Assembly: GCF_014534645.1 (NCBI RefSeq) | Contig: NZ_JACVQF010000182.1 | Location: 103,147 to 167,146, forward strand | DNA from: Streptomyces griseicoloratus | Lineage (GTDB): Bacteria > Actinomycetota > Actinomycetes > Streptomycetales > Streptomycetaceae | DNA: 64,000 nt | Reading direction: 5' to 3' | Shown here: positions 1 to 8,888 of the stretch, piece after piece | Position numbering within the stretch: the stretch's first letter is position 1 | How the letters are laid out: each line of letters starts with the position of its first letter | Notes under the pieces: generated by a model | Databases searched by the model: none | Seen by the model: only the letters and a program-made list of their open reading frames with translations | Told to the model about the DNA's origin: nothing | Position numbers and translations under genes: made by a program

Positions 1-2004
1 GACCGGACCGGGCCGGAAGAGCGAGATGTCGACGACGAGATCGTGGAACGTGGCCGGCTGGAGCCGCCCGACCAGGTCCCGCTGTCCCGGCGACTCGATC
101 TGGAAGCAGCCCAGCGTCTCGGTGGAGCGGATGAGCCGGTACGTCGCCGGATCGCCGTCCGGCACCGCGTCCACGTCGACCCGTTCCCCCGTCGCCCGCT
201 CCACCTCGGCGACCGCGTGCGCCATCGCCGACTGCATCCGCACGCCCAGCACGTCCAGCTTGAGCAGCCCGAGGTCCTCGACGTCGTCCTTGTCGAACTG
301 GGCCATGGGCAGGCCCTCGCCGCTGGTCGGCATGACCGGCGTACGGGAGAGCAGGGAGGCGTCGGACAGGAGGACACCGCAGGGGTGCATGGCGACGCCG
401 CGCGGGAGGGCGTCCAGGGCCTCGACCAGTTCCCAGAGCTTCCCGTACTTCTCCTTCTCCCCCGCCAGCCCCCTCAGCTCGGGCAGCTCCTCCAGCGCCG
501 CGCGGGCGTCGCGGGCGCGGATGTGCGGGAAGGACTTGGCGACGCGGTCGATCTCGGCCGGGTCCATGGACAGCGCGGCGCCGACGTCGCGGATGGCGTG
601 GCGCACCCGGTACGTCTCCGGCATCGCGACCGTGGCGACCCGTTCGGTGCCGAACCGGTCGATGATCGCGCGGTAGACCTCCAGGCGGCGCGCGGACTCC
701 ACGTCGATGTCGATGTCGGGCAGCACGACCCGTTCCTTGGACAGGAAGCGCTCCATCAGCAGCCCGTGCTCGACCGGGTCGGCGTGCGCGATGCCGAGGA
801 GGTGGTTGACCAGCGAGCCCGCGCCGGAGCCGCGCGCCGCGACCCGGATGCCCATGTCCCGTACGTCGTCCACCACCTGGGCGACGGTGAGGAAGTAGGA
901 GGCGAAGCCGTGGTGGGCGATGATGTCCAGCTCGTGGTGCATCCGCTCCCAGTACTGCCGGCGGTCGCGCCGCCGGTCGTAGCCGCGCAGCACCATCCCC
1001 GCCGCCGCCCGGGAGGCGAGCGCGCGCTGGGCGGTGCGGCGGCCGGCGCCGACGAGGTGCGGCTCGGGGAAGTGGACGGCGCCCATGCCGAGGTCGTCCT
1101 CGGGGTCGACCAGGCATGCGGCGGCCGTCTCCCGGGTCTGCTCCAGCAGACGGTGGGCGGCCTCGCGCCTCAGGCCCGCGGCCTCCACCACCCGCTCGGC
1201 GGCGTGCCGCATGGCACCGGCGTCCTTGAGCCAGGCCTCGCCGGAGTCCAGCTCCTTGGTCGCGTCGATCGGCACCAGGCGGCGGGCCGCGTCCAGCACG
1301 TCGGCGACCGGGCCCAGACCGGGGTCGGCGTACCGGACGGCGTTGCTCAGCACGGGGCGGACGCCCTGCTCGGCGGCGAAGCCGACGGTACGGGCGGCCA
1401 GGCGCAGGGAGCCGGGGCCGGTGCCCTTGCGGCCGTGCCAGACGGCCTCCAGGCGCAGGGCGTCGCCGTACACCTCCCGCCAGGGGGCGAGGAGCTTCGC
1501 CGCGCGGTCGGGGCGGCCGGCGGCGAGGGCGCGGCCGACGTCGGAGGCGGGGCCGAGCAGGACGGTCAGGCCGCCGGCGTGGTTGTCGGCCCAGGAGAGC
1601 AGGGGGGTGTCCGGCGCGGTGTGGGCGGCGGACACGAGCCGGCACAGGTCGGCCCAGCCGCGGGCACCGTCCCGGGCGAGGAAGGTCACCCGGGGGGCCG
1701 ACTCGTCGACGAAGGCGCCTCCGCGCACGGGGGCGCGGCGCCGGTCCCGGCGTACGGAGGTCTCCGTGCGGTCGGTCTCGGGCGCGGGTGCCGCCACCGC
1801 CAGCTCCGCGCCGAACAGCGGACGGATGCCCGCCCGCGCGCAGGCCTTGGCGAAGCGGACCGCACCCGCGAGGGTGTCGCGGTCGGTGAGGGCGAGGGCG
1901 TCCATGCCCCGTTCGGCGGCACGCTCGGCCAGCCGCTCCGGGTGGGAGGCCCCGTACCGCAGGGAGAACCCGGAGACGGTGTGCAGATGCGTGAAACCCG
2001 GCAC
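1..2004 (-). CDS. dnaE2: DNA polymerase III alpha subunit, DnaE2 (ImuC) type, C-terminal part outside the window
   Basis: Catalytic C-family polymerase subunit of the error-prone translesion type. The first 668 residues are visible and the frame runs off the left edge. An N-terminal PHP domain starts at HLHTVSGFS (residues 6-14), and the polymerase active-site motif PDIDIDVES lies near residue 430. The GTG start at 2004 is preceded by GGGAGG five bases upstream; the GTG two bases earlier is out of frame. LexA-like boxes lie upstream (2040-2055 and 2086-2101), as expected for the damage-inducible DnaE2 and not for the replicative DnaE1. No imuA or imuB is visible. Assignment to DnaE2 rather than DnaE1 is inference from the promoter and the PHP sequence. 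Confidence 0.88.
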   Translation of the reverse strand, partial: MPGFTHLHTVSGFSLRYGASHPERLAERAAERGMDALALTDRDTLAGAVRFAKACARAGIRPLFGAELAVAAPAPETDRTETSVRRDRRRAPVRGGAFVDESAPRVTFLARDGARGWADLCRLVSAAHTAPDTPLLSWADNHAGGLTVLLGPASDVGRALAAGRPDRAAKLLAPWREVYGDALRLEAVWHGRKGTGPGSLRLAARTVGFAAEQGVRPVLSNAVRYADPGLGPVADVLDAARRLVPIDATKELDSGEAWLKDAGAMRHAAERVVEAAGLRREAAHRLLEQTRETAAACLVDPEDDLGMGAVHFPEPHLVGAGRRTAQRALASRAAAGMVLRGYDRRRDRRQYWERMHHELDIIAHHGFASYFLTVAQVVDDVRDMGIRVAARGSGAGSLVNHLLGIAHADPVEHGLLMERFLSKERVVLPDIDIDVESARRLEVYRAIIDRFGTERVATVAMPETYRVRHAIRDVGAALSMDPAEIDRVAKSFPHIRARDARAALEELPELRGLAGEKEKYGKLWELVEALDALPRGVAMHPCGVLLSDASLLSRTPVMPTSGEGLPMAQFDKDDVEDLGLLKLDVLGVRMQSAMAHAVAEVERATGERVDVDAVPDGDPATYRLIRSTETLGCFQIESPGQRDLVGRLQPATFHDLVVDISLFRPGPV

Positions 2005-2039
2005 ACGCACCTCCCGCACTGGTGAGCTCCGACGCCCTA

Positions 2040-2055
2040 TCGAACGTCTGTTCCC
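2040..2055. promoter_or_regulatory. LexA/SOS-box-like operator upstream of dnaE2
   Basis: TCGAACGTCTGTTCCC matches the actinobacterial SOS box TCGAAC-N4-GTTCGA at 10 of 12 specified bases. It sits 36 bases upstream of the dnaE2 start codon, where a repressor would cover the promoter. Confidence 0.65.
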
Positions 2056-2085
2056 AACTACCTCACCCCCACCATAGACCAATTT

Positions 2086-2101
2086 TCGAATGCGTGTGCG
2101 A
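2086..2101. promoter_or_regulatory. Second, weaker LexA-box-like palindrome
   Basis: TCGAATGCGTGTGCGA also matches TCGAAC-N4-GTTCGA at 10 of 12 bases and lies 30 bases from the first box. It is between the divergent dnaE2 and the membrane-protein gene starting at 2159, so it could serve either. Confidence 0.35.
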
Positions 2102-2158
2102 CATCCGTTCGGCCCCGCCCCACCTGCGCAAACGCCCGGAGACCCGGACTGTGGGGAC

Positions 2159-3217
2159 ATGTCACAGACCACCGGTGCCGACGCCCGGCACGGCTCCTTC
2201 CCCGGCGAGGTGAAGGACGCCGTCACCCCTCGGGCCACGCTGCTCGTGCTCGGTGTGATCGCCCTCCAGTTGCTGTTCATCGCCTCCTACGTGGGGGCGC
2301 TGCACGACCCGGAACCGAAGGACGTGCCCTTCGGCGTCGTCGCACCCCCGGCTGCGGCCGGGCAGGCGGTGGCCCGGCTGGAGCGGCTGCCCGGTTCGCC
2401 CCTGGACCCGCGCCCGGTGGCCGGCGAGGAGCGTGCCCGGAAGCAGATCATGGACCGGAAGATCGACGGCGCCCTGATCACGGACCCGGCCGGCAACAGG
2501 GACACGCTGCTCGTCGCCTCCGGCGGCGGCACCGTCCTCGCCACCACCCTGGAGCGCATCGTCACCGAGCTGGAGAAGGCCGAGGAGCGCACGGTGCGGA
2601 CCGTCGACGTGGCCCCGGCCTCCCCGCAGGACTTCGACGGGCTGTCGTCCTTCTACCTGGTCGTGGGGTGGTGCGTCGGCGGCTATCTGTGCGCCTCGAT
2701 CCTGGCGATCAGCACCGGCGCCCGGCCCGCGAACCCGCGCCGCGCGGCGATCCGGCTGATCGTGATGGCGCTGGTCTCGGCCGTCGGCGGCCTGGGCGGC
2801 GCGGTGATCACCGGCCCCGTTCTGGGCGCCCTGCCCGGCAGCGTGGCGGCCCTGTGGGGGCTCGGCGCCCTGGTCACCTTCGCCGTCGGCGCCGCCACGC
2901 TCGCGCTCCAGGGCGTCTTCGGGATCGTCGGCATCGGGCTGGCGATCCTGCTGGTGGTGATCGCGGGCAACCCGAGCGCGGGCGGTGCCTTCCCGCTGCC
3001 GATGCTGCCGCCGTTCTGGAAGGCGATCGGGCCGGCGCTGCCGCCGGGCGCGGGCACCTGGGCGGCACGCTCGATCGCGTACTTCGAGGGCAACGCCGCC
3101 ACAGGCGCCCTGCTGGTGCTGTCGGCGTGGGCGCTCGCCGGGGTCGTGATCACGATGCTGGCGGCGGCACTGCGCCGCAAGCGGCGCGAGGCGGAGCTGC
3201 CCACCCAGGTCACCTGA
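2159..3217 (+). CDS. ABC-2-like (YhgE/DUF3533-type) integral membrane protein
   Basis: A 352-residue membrane protein. One hydrophobic helix near residues 23-45 is followed by a soluble, probably extracytoplasmic region to about residue 165. A C-terminal block of five or six membrane segments follows, with a basic tail. This layout (one helix, large loop, helix bundle) is that of YhgE/Pip and DUF3533 proteins related to ABC-2 transporter permeases. No ATPase is adjacent. The ATG at 2159 is the most likely start, although the ribosome site is weak. It is divergent from dnaE2 and ends in the shared hairpin at 3237. Substrate and role are unknown. Confidence 0.75.
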   Translation: MSQTTGADARHGSFPGEVKDAVTPRATLLVLGVIALQLLFIASYVGALHDPEPKDVPFGVVAPPAAAGQAVARLERLPGSPLDPRPVAGEERARKQIMDRKIDGALITDPAGNRDTLLVASGGGTVLATTLERIVTELEKAEERTVRTVDVAPASPQDFDGLSSFYLVVGWCVGGYLCASILAISTGARPANPRRAAIRLIVMALVSAVGGLGGAVITGPVLGALPGSVAALWGLGALVTFAVGAATLALQGVFGIVGIGLAILLVVIAGNPSAGGAFPLPMLPPFWKAIGPALPPGAGTWAARSIAYFEGNAATGALLVLSAWALAGVVITMLAAALRRKRREAELPTQVT

Positions 3218-3236
3218 CCCCTTCGCACACACGCGG

Positions 3237-3268
3237 AAGTCCCGCCCCTCGCGCGCGGGGCGGGACTT
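3237..3268. terminator. Bidirectional hairpin terminator
   Basis: AAGTCCCGCCCC (3237-3248) pairs perfectly with GGGGCGGGACTT (3257-3268) across an 8-base loop. It lies between the convergent genes ending at 3217 and 3310. Confidence 0.8.
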
Positions 3269-3309
3269 CACTGAAGGCATCTGCTCAGGACTTCACCGAA
3301 GGCGTGTCC

Positions 3310-4392
3310 TCAGCCGATCTGCGTGCCGGTCGCCGACAGGGCCTCCGTCACCGGCTGGAAGAAGGTCTCCCCGCCCGAGGTGCAGTCGCCGCTGCCGCCG
3401 GAGGTGAGGCCGACCGCCTTGTCGCCCGAGAAGAGCGAACCGCCGCTGTCGCCGGGCTCGGCGCAGACGTCGGTCTGGATCAGGCCGTTGACGATGTCGC
3501 CGTTGCCGTAGTTCACCGTGGCGTCGAGGCCGGTGACCGTGCCGGAGTGCACCTGGGTCGTGGAGCCGCTGCGGGTGACCTCCATGCCGACGGTGGCCTC
3601 CGCGGCGCCCGAGATGGCCTGCGCGGAGCCGTCGTAGAGGTTCACCTCGCTCGGGTGGTCCACGTCGGCGGTGTACTTGACCAGGCCGTAGTCGTCGCCC
3701 GGGAAACTGGACGCCTCGTTCTCGCCGATCACGTTGCCCGAGGAGTCCGACCAGGTCGTGATCCCCTCGGTGCAGTGCCCGGCGGTCAGGAAGTACGGCT
3801 CGCCGCCCTTGGTCACGTTGAAGCCGAGCGAGCAGCGCCCGCCGTTTCCGGTGATGGCGTCGCCGCCCGCGACGAAGGGCTTGTACTCCCCCTCGGTGCG
3901 CTTGAGTTCGGCCTTGGCGCCGAGCCCGTCGACCACCTTCGTCAGCTTGGCCCACTCGGCCTTCGAGACCGTGCGGTCGGCGGTGACGACGACCTTGTTG
4001 GTGGTCGGGTCGGTCACCCAGGACGTGCCCGGGATGGTCGCGTCCTGCTTGAGGGTGGTGCGGGCGCTCTTCAGCTCGGCGAGCGAGTTCTCGACGATTC
4101 TCGCCTCGGCGCCGGCCTCTTCGACGGTCCGCGCGGCGGCCCGGTCGAGCACGTTGACCACGAGGCTCTTGGCCTTGGCGTCGTAGTACGTGCCCGCCGC
4201 GTCGGCGCCGAGGTCGCCGAGCAGCGTGGAAGCGAGCTTTCCGGCCGCCGCGACCGACAGGGTCTCGGGCTCGGAGGCCTTCGGGGGCTCGCTGGCGTTC
4301 GCACTCTGGAAGGTGACTCCCGCGACGACCAGTGCGGCGATTCCCGCACCTGCCGCGGCTGCCCGCCGCTTGGGTATGCGTCGGTGCTTCAA
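3310..4392 (-). CDS. Secreted streptogrisin-type serine protease precursor (family S1, alpha-lytic prodomain)
   Basis: Extracellular chymotrypsin-fold protease of 360 residues. A signal peptide (basic start, hydrophobic core to about residue 33) and an alpha-lytic-type prodomain precede a mature domain that begins near residue 172. The catalytic triad is visible: His206 in TAGHC, Asp234 in the DDYG motif and Ser316 in GDSGG. Disulfide cysteines are in the usual positions. The start is a TTG at 4392, seven bases after AGGAGG; upstream in-frame codons would add a non-signal-like leader. It is a paralogue of the protease at 5172-6080, separated from it by slipin remnants. Specificity cannot be read from sequence alone. 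Confidence 0.9.
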   Translation of the reverse strand: MKHRRIPKRRAAAAGAGIAALVVAGVTFQSANASEPPKASEPETLSVAAAGKLASTLLGDLGADAAGTYYDAKAKSLVVNVLDRAAARTVEEAGAEARIVENSLAELKSARTTLKQDATIPGTSWVTDPTTNKVVVTADRTVSKAEWAKLTKVVDGLGAKAELKRTEGEYKPFVAGGDAITGNGGRCSLGFNVTKGGEPYFLTAGHCTEGITTWSDSSGNVIGENEASSFPGDDYGLVKYTADVDHPSEVNLYDGSAQAISGAAEATVGMEVTRSGSTTQVHSGTVTGLDATVNYGNGDIVNGLIQTDVCAEPGDSGGSLFSGDKAVGLTSGGSGDCTSGGETFFQPVTEALSATGTQIG

Positions 4393-4635
4393 CTCACGTC
4401 CTCCTGTGGGGGGTCGGCCCGGAGGTTGTGGGGACCTCACGAGCCGGAAGGCTGGTTGACGAGCGTTCACTCTTCCGAACCCCACAGGGTGCACACAAGG
4501 TCGACTTCAAGACGTGCGCACGACAACTCCAGGGCACCCACACGGTCTTCACCGTCCCCGCCCGCCCAGGCCGGTTCGCACTGCAAACACTACGAGCGAG
4601 TAACCCGTCACCGGACGGTGAGGTCTACTCCTGTC

Positions 4636-5040
4636 TTGAATTCGCCTCTTGGGCCCCGGAATCCGGCTCCGGCGACCGCCACCACCGTCTGCAGCAGCCG
4701 CAGTTGCAGCGCGGCCGGCCGCTCGGACATCTCCTTGGCCGCCTCGGCCGGCTTCTTCGACGCCTGCAGCTCGGCGTCGGCGTTGATGACCCGGGCCCGC
4801 CGTCCCGGTCGGCCTCGGCCTGCCGGGCCATCGACCGCTTCATGGTCTCGGGCAGCGACACGTCCTTGATCTCCACCCGGTCGATCGGAGCCTGCCGAGC
4901 CGGACCACCACGCCCCGCTCGTACTGTTTGACGACCCGCGCCGCCGCCATCACGTACACCGCTCCGACGGACGCGAGCGTCGCTCCCGCCACCACCAGCT
5001 CCTCGGCCATCACGGCCCCCAGGGTCCGAAGTGGGCGCAT
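4636..5040 (-). pseudogene. Decayed slipin/stomatin (SPFH, band 7) gene
   Basis: Three blocks typical of prokaryotic slipins occur in order on the minus strand but in shifting frames. First, an N-terminal membrane helix followed by VVKQYERGVVVRLGRL (about 5010-4890). Second, DRVEIKDVSLPETM and MARQAEADR (about 4885-4805). Third, RARVINADAELQAS and PAALQLRLLQTVV (about 4800-4670). Compared with full slipins of about 250-320 residues, most of the central SPFH domain is missing and at least two frame changes are present. The original start was probably the ATG at 5010. No complete protein can be made, so this is read as a degraded gene between two protease genes. Confidence 0.7.
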
Positions 5041-5092
5041 CGGGTGCTCTTTGTGCGCTCTTCAGACGGTAACTCCGGCATGCGGGCAAGGG

Positions 5093-5127
5093 AGAGCCCC
5101 CGCACGGCAGTTGCGTGCGGGGGCTCG
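5093..5127. terminator. Hairpin terminator downstream of the second protease gene
   Basis: GAGCCCCCGCAC (5094-5105) pairs with GTGCGGGGGCTC (5115-5126), with one further G-C pair inside. It is 45 bases beyond the stop of the protease gene ending at 5172. Confidence 0.75.
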
Positions 5128-5171
5128 TCGTGCCGCTGGCTGCGTCCGCTGGGTCTTGCTCGGAGGACGGC

Positions 5172-6080
5172 CTAGTAGACGCTGACGCCGTAGGCGCTCA
5201 GGGCCTCCGTGACGGGCTGGAAGAAGGTCGTGCCGCCGGAGGAGCAGTTGCCGCTGCCGCCGGAGGTCAGACCGTACGCGGTGCCGTTGCTGCCGTAGAG
5301 CGGGCCGCCGGAGTCGCCGGGCTCGGCGCAGACCGTGGTCTGGATCAGCCCGGAGACGATGTCGCCGCCGCCGTAGTTGACCGTGGCGTTGAGAGCGGTG
5401 ACCCGGCCGCTGTGGGTGCCGGTCGTCGAGCCGTCGCGTATGACGGTGGTGCCCACGCTCGGGGTGGCCGCGCGGGTGATGTCCACGCCGTTCGCGGTGC
5501 CGGGCTTGCTCACGGACGTGTTGGTGTACCGCACGATGCCGTAGTCGTTGCCCGGGAAGCTGGAGCCGGCGGTGGAGCCGAGGACGGTGGTACGCCCGGA
5601 GTTGGAGTACCAGGTGCCCGCGCCGTCGGTGCAGTGACCGGCGGTCAGGAAGTATTCGGTGCCGTTGCTCGCACGGACGTTGAAGCCGAGGGAGCAGCGC
5701 CAGCTGCTCGCGTAGATGGCGTCGCCGCCCTGGATCAGCTTGCTGAACGTGCCGGGGGTGCGCTTGATCGTGAGCGCGCCGGCGTTGTCGCCGGCCTGCT
5801 TCTTGATCTTCGCTATCTCGGCCTGGGAGACCGTGCTGTCGACGGTGACGAGCACCCGGCCGGTCTTGCTGTCGACGGCCCAGGCGGTGCCCGGGACATC
5901 GGCCTCCAGCACCGAGCCGCTGGCGCTCCTGAGCTCGGCGGCGCTGAAGGTGCTGGGGGTGTCGGACGCGTTCGCGCTGGGGACCGCGATCGCGGCGGCG
6001 GCCATGAGTCCGGTGGTCACGGCGATCAGCCGGGTCCGTCTCGTGATACCGCTGCGGGGGGTGGTGCGCTTGATCCTCAC
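5172..6080 (-). CDS. Secreted streptogrisin B-like serine protease precursor (family S1)
   Basis: A 302-residue precursor close in size and sequence style to the pronase enzyme streptogrisin B. It has a twin-basic signal peptide ending near the ANA-S motif, a short alpha-lytic-type prodomain and a mature domain from about residue 115 (GGDAIYASS). The triad is His149 (TAGHC), Asp179 (NDYG) and Ser257 (GDSGG). The GTG start at 6080 follows GGAGG by eight bases; in-frame extension upstream to 6404 has no supporting site. The gene has its own upstream region with a 16-bp palindrome and its own terminator. It is a paralogue of the protease at 3310-4392. Confidence 0.92.
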   Translation of the reverse strand: MRIKRTTPRSGITRRTRLIAVTTGLMAAAAIAVPSANASDTPSTFSAAELRSASGSVLEADVPGTAWAVDSKTGRVLVTVDSTVSQAEIAKIKKQAGDNAGALTIKRTPGTFSKLIQGGDAIYASSWRCSLGFNVRASNGTEYFLTAGHCTDGAGTWYSNSGRTTVLGSTAGSSFPGNDYGIVRYTNTSVSKPGTANGVDITRAATPSVGTTVIRDGSTTGTHSGRVTALNATVNYGGGDIVSGLIQTTVCAEPGDSGGPLYGSNGTAYGLTSGGSGNCSSGGTTFFQPVTEALSAYGVSVY

Positions 6081-6163
6081 TTGTCGTTCCTCCACAGGGG
6101 AAGTCGGGGGCCCAGTCGTGGGGTTGCCGGGCCCGTGAGGCGCAGCCAGAGACCACGGACCTC

Positions 6164-6179
6164 CGGATTCCGGAATCCG
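6164..6179. promoter_or_regulatory. Perfect 16-bp palindrome upstream of the streptogrisin B-like gene
   Basis: CGGATTCCGGAATCCG reads the same on both strands and sits 84 bases upstream of the GTG start at 6080. It may be an operator; no cognate regulator is recognised. Confidence 0.35.
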
Positions 6180-6294
6180 CCGTGCCCCTGACAAGCGCTG
6201 TGGGGGAGTATTCGGCCGAACGGCCGGTCGGCGCAAGAGTGCCTTTCGGCCGTCGGGCACATGAACGATCCGTGCGGGCTCCTTCCGGCCCGGC

Positions 6295-7080
6295 TCAGAG
6301 CAGTTGGCGCTCCCCCGCCTCGATCGCGGTGTCCAGTGTGTTCCCCGGCGGGGGGAACGGGCAGAGGAAGTGGTCGGCGAACGCGCACGGCGGCAACAGC
6401 GCACGGTTGAAGTCGACCGTCGTACGCCCCTCGGCGTCCGGCGCGGCCGGGCGCAGGAACCGGAAGCGGTAACTGGTGCTGCCGCTGGTGGAGTCGGCGA
6501 AGACGGCCCACAGCGAACCGTTCTCCTCGACGGTCACCTGGAGCGTCAGCTCACGCCCGGCCAGGGTGAACGCCAGCTCCCCGCCGAGGCCGAGACCGCG
6601 CTCGCGGCCGTCGGCGTTCGGCACGCGCACATTGCGCTGCCCGGTGTCGTACGGCGTGAAGCGTCCCGGCACCGACCAGCGCGGGTCGTACGGCGTGGCC
6701 GTGATGCCGCGGAACGCCCGCCGGGCCGGGGCCGCCGGGTCGTAGTCGCGCACGCCCCAGACGCCCTCGCGGACCAGGACGACCAGGCGCCGCTCGCCGT
6801 ACGCCACCCGCGCTCCGCTCACCGGCCCCTGATCGGCCGTGAGCCGCGCCTGACCGGCGAAGGGCCGTCCGTCCACGGTCAGTCCGTCCGCCGCGGCGCC
6901 CGTCAGGACCACGGCGTCACCGTCGGCCGCCCAGCGCCCCGGGACGCCCGGGAGCCGGCCGTCCGGATGGTCCTCCAGCCAGTGCGTGCCCGTCAGCGCG
7001 AGCGGCCCGTAGGGCGCCGCCACCGTCGCGACACGCCGTTCGTGCCGGCGCTTCCAGTCTTCGGATGCGTCTGCCGTCAT
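6295..7080 (-). CDS. DUF1684 family protein
   Basis: A soluble 261-residue protein with the features of DUF1684. These are [18 protein letters not shown] near the start, an [13 protein letters not shown] segment in the middle, and a C-terminal [16 protein letters not shown] segment followed by CPFPPPGN. The family has no established biochemical role; its C-terminal conserved Asn, Pro, Cys and Asp residues suggest an active or binding site. The start is taken as ATG 7080, and an in-frame ATG at 7113 is possible. It is the last gene of a five-gene minus-strand run with the ABC permease, oxidoreductase, ATPase and flavin enzyme, so it probably acts in the same pathway. Confidence 0.8.
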   Translation of the reverse strand: MTADASEDWKRRHERRVATVAAPYGPLALTGTHWLEDHPDGRLPGVPGRWAADGDAVVLTGAAADGLTVDGRPFAGQARLTADQGPVSGARVAYGERRLVVLVREGVWGVRDYDPAAPARRAFRGITATPYDPRWSVPGRFTPYDTGQRNVRVPNADGRERGLGLGGELAFTLAGRELTLQVTVEENGSLWAVFADSTSGSTSYRFRFLRPAAPDAEGRTTVDFNRALLPPCAFADHFLCPFPPPGNTLDTAIEAGERQLL

Positions 7081-7159
7081 GGGATCGGCCTTTCCGGATC
7101 GGTTCGGCGGCACCGGGGCGGGCCCGAAGGTGCCGGAGGGGTCTCCCGGGCCGCGTTCA

Positions 7160-8086
7160 TCACGCTCGCCCCGTCACGGGGTGCCGGTCGGCGGGGCGGC
7201 GCAGGCCCAGGTGGTCCCGGAGCGTGCTGCCCGGGTAGAAGGTGCGGAACAGGCCCCGGTGCTGGAGCAGGGACACGGTCCCGTTGACGAGCCGCTCCAG
7301 GTCGCGTCGCGGCTCGGCCGGCACCAGGTGGAAGCCGTCGACGGCGCCCTCCCGGTGCCAGGCGGCGATCAGGTCCGCGAGGCCGACCGGGCCGCCGCGG
7401 TACAGCGGGCCGCGCCGAGTGGCCCGGGGGCCGCCCCCGCCGTGGCCCGGGTCGGCCGCGTACTCGCCGTCCCCGAGGTCGATGCCGAGGCTCACCAGCA
7501 CCCGAAGCCCGTCCGGGTCGCGGCCGTACTCCGCCGCGGACGCCCGCAGTCCGGCCCGCACCGCGGCGGCCTCGGCGGGACTCGCGGTCCGCACCAGCAC
7601 GACGTCGGCGTACCGGGCGCCGGCCGGCCGGGCGGGCGGTTCGGTGGCGTCGAGCACGCGTACCGGACGGCCCTGCGCAGGGCCTGGCACGATCGAGGCG
7701 CCCTCCCGGCCGCCCCACAGCCGCGCCGCCGCGTCGGCGGCCGCGCCCTCGGTGGTGGACGCCCCGATCCGCCAGCCGGCCCGGCCGCGGCTGACCCGGT
7801 CGAGATCCGCCACGGCCGCCTGGACGTCGAAGGGCTCGCCCAAGGGCCCGGTGCAGGCGGTGGGGACGGTGGGCACCAGACCGACGCGGTGCGTGGCGGG
7901 CGCCACCCGGGACAGTACGGCGAGCGCCTCGGTGCCGGGACGGGCGGCGTCGTCGCCGAGGGTCACGAAGTCGAGTGCGCCGCGTTCGGCGAGCCGCGCC
8001 GGCTCCAGGCAGGGGACGCCCCCGTGGTCCGGGGAGTGGTCGAGGGCGGCGGCCAGGTGCAGCCGCCGTCCGTTCGGTGAGGTCAT
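7160..8086 (-). CDS. Luciferase-like (LLM) flavin-dependent monooxygenase
   Basis: A 308-residue protein of the bacterial luciferase/alkanesulfonate monooxygenase superfamily. This is seen from the N-terminal barrel with RLAERGALDFVTLGDD, the segment FDVQAAVADLDRVSRGRAGWRIG that is typical of LLM oxidoreductases, and the C-terminal GVADLI-like region before HLVPAEPRRDLERLV. Members use reduced flavin and oxygen to attack sulfonates, sulfides or other small molecules. The ATG at 8086 is chosen; its ribosome site is weak. It lies 40 bases after the ABC ATPase gene in the same direction. A role in releasing sulfur from an imported compound is inference from context. Confidence 0.8.
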   Translation of the reverse strand: MTSPNGRRLHLAAALDHSPDHGGVPCLEPARLAERGALDFVTLGDDAARPGTEALAVLSRVAPATHRVGLVPTVPTACTGPLGEPFDVQAAVADLDRVSRGRAGWRIGASTTEGAAADAAARLWGGREGASIVPGPAQGRPVRVLDATEPPARPAGARYADVVLVRTASPAEAAAVRAGLRASAAEYGRDPDGLRVLVSLGIDLGDGEYAADPGHGGGGPRATRRGPLYRGGPVGLADLIAAWHREGAVDGFHLVPAEPRRDLERLVNGTVSLLQHRGLFRTFYPGSTLRDHLGLRRPADRHPVTGRA

Positions 8087-8126
8087 TGCGGAGAAGCCCT
8101 TTCCGACAGCTTCGGAGGTCCTCGGG

Positions 8127-8888
8127 TCACAGGACCTTGGAGAGGAACGCCCGGGTGCGCTCGTGCTGCGGGCGGTCCAGTACGTCACCGGGCGGCCCCT
8201 GCTCGACGATCCGCCCGTCGTCCATGAACACCACCGTGTCGGCGACCTCGCGGGCGAAGCCGATCTCGTGCGTGACGACGATCATGGTGGTGCCCTGCCG
8301 GGCCAGGTCCCTGATGACGTCCAGGACCTCGCCGACCAGTTCGGGGTCGAGCGCGGAGGTCGGCTCGTCGAAGAGCAGCACCCTCGGCTCCAGCGCGAGT
8401 GCCCGCGCGATGGCGACCCGTTGCCGCTGCCCGCCGGACAACTGCCCGGGGTAGGCGCCTGCCTTGTCGGCGAGGCCCACCCTCTCCAGCAGCCGGCGCG
8501 CCGCCTCGGCGGCCGCGCGGCGGGGACGTCCGAGCACGGAGACCGGTGCCTCGGTGATGTTCTCCAGCACGGTCAGGTGCGGGAAGAGATGGAAGTTCTG
8601 GAAGACGAAGCCGATCCGCGTGCGCTGCCTGAGCACCTCGCGCTCGGGCAGTTCGCGCAGCCGGTCGCCGGACCGCCGGTAGCCGATCAGCTCGCCGTCC
8701 ACGCTGATCGTGCCCCGGTCGACCTTCTCCAGGTGGTTGACGGTGCGCAGCAGCGTCGACTTGCCGGAGCCGGAGGGGCCGAGGATCACGGTGACCTCGC
8801 CGGTGCGCACGGCGAGGTCGATGCCCTTGAGCACCTGGAGCGGACCGAAGGACTTGTGCACGGACCTGATGTCGACCATGACGCTCAT
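8127..8888 (-). CDS. Amino-acid-type ABC transporter ATP-binding protein
   Basis: Cytoplasmic ATPase of a polar amino acid importer, 253 residues. It has Walker [11 protein letters not shown]-loop FQNFHLF, signature LSGGQRQRV, Walker [12 protein letters not shown] and a switch His in VTHE. The GlnQ/HisP-type spacing ([24 protein letters not shown]) points to amino acids and relatives such as cystine. The ATG at 8888 follows AGGAG by eight bases and overlaps the TGA of the oxidoreductase gene (TGATG), so the two are translationally coupled. Its partners are the permease at 10668-11525 and the divergent lipoprotein receptor at 11918-12871, which together make a complete importer. Confidence 0.93.
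   Translation of the reverse strand: MSVMVDIRSVHKSFGPLQVLKGIDLAVRTGEVTVILGPSGSGKSTLLRTVNHLEKVDRGTISVDGELIGYRRSGDRLRELPEREVLRQRTRIGFVFQNFHLFPHLTVLENITEAPVSVLGRPRRAAAEAARRLLERVGLADKAGAYPGQLSGGQRQRVAIARALALEPRVLLFDEPTSALDPELVGEVLDVIRDLARQGTTMIVVTHEIGFAREVADTVVFMDDGRIVEQGPPGDVLDRPQHERTRAFLSKVL

Noticed and set aside
43-2025. Long plus-strand open frame over dnaE2
   Set aside because: It is a GC-rich antisense frame without codon bias or family match, a normal shadow of high-GC genes.
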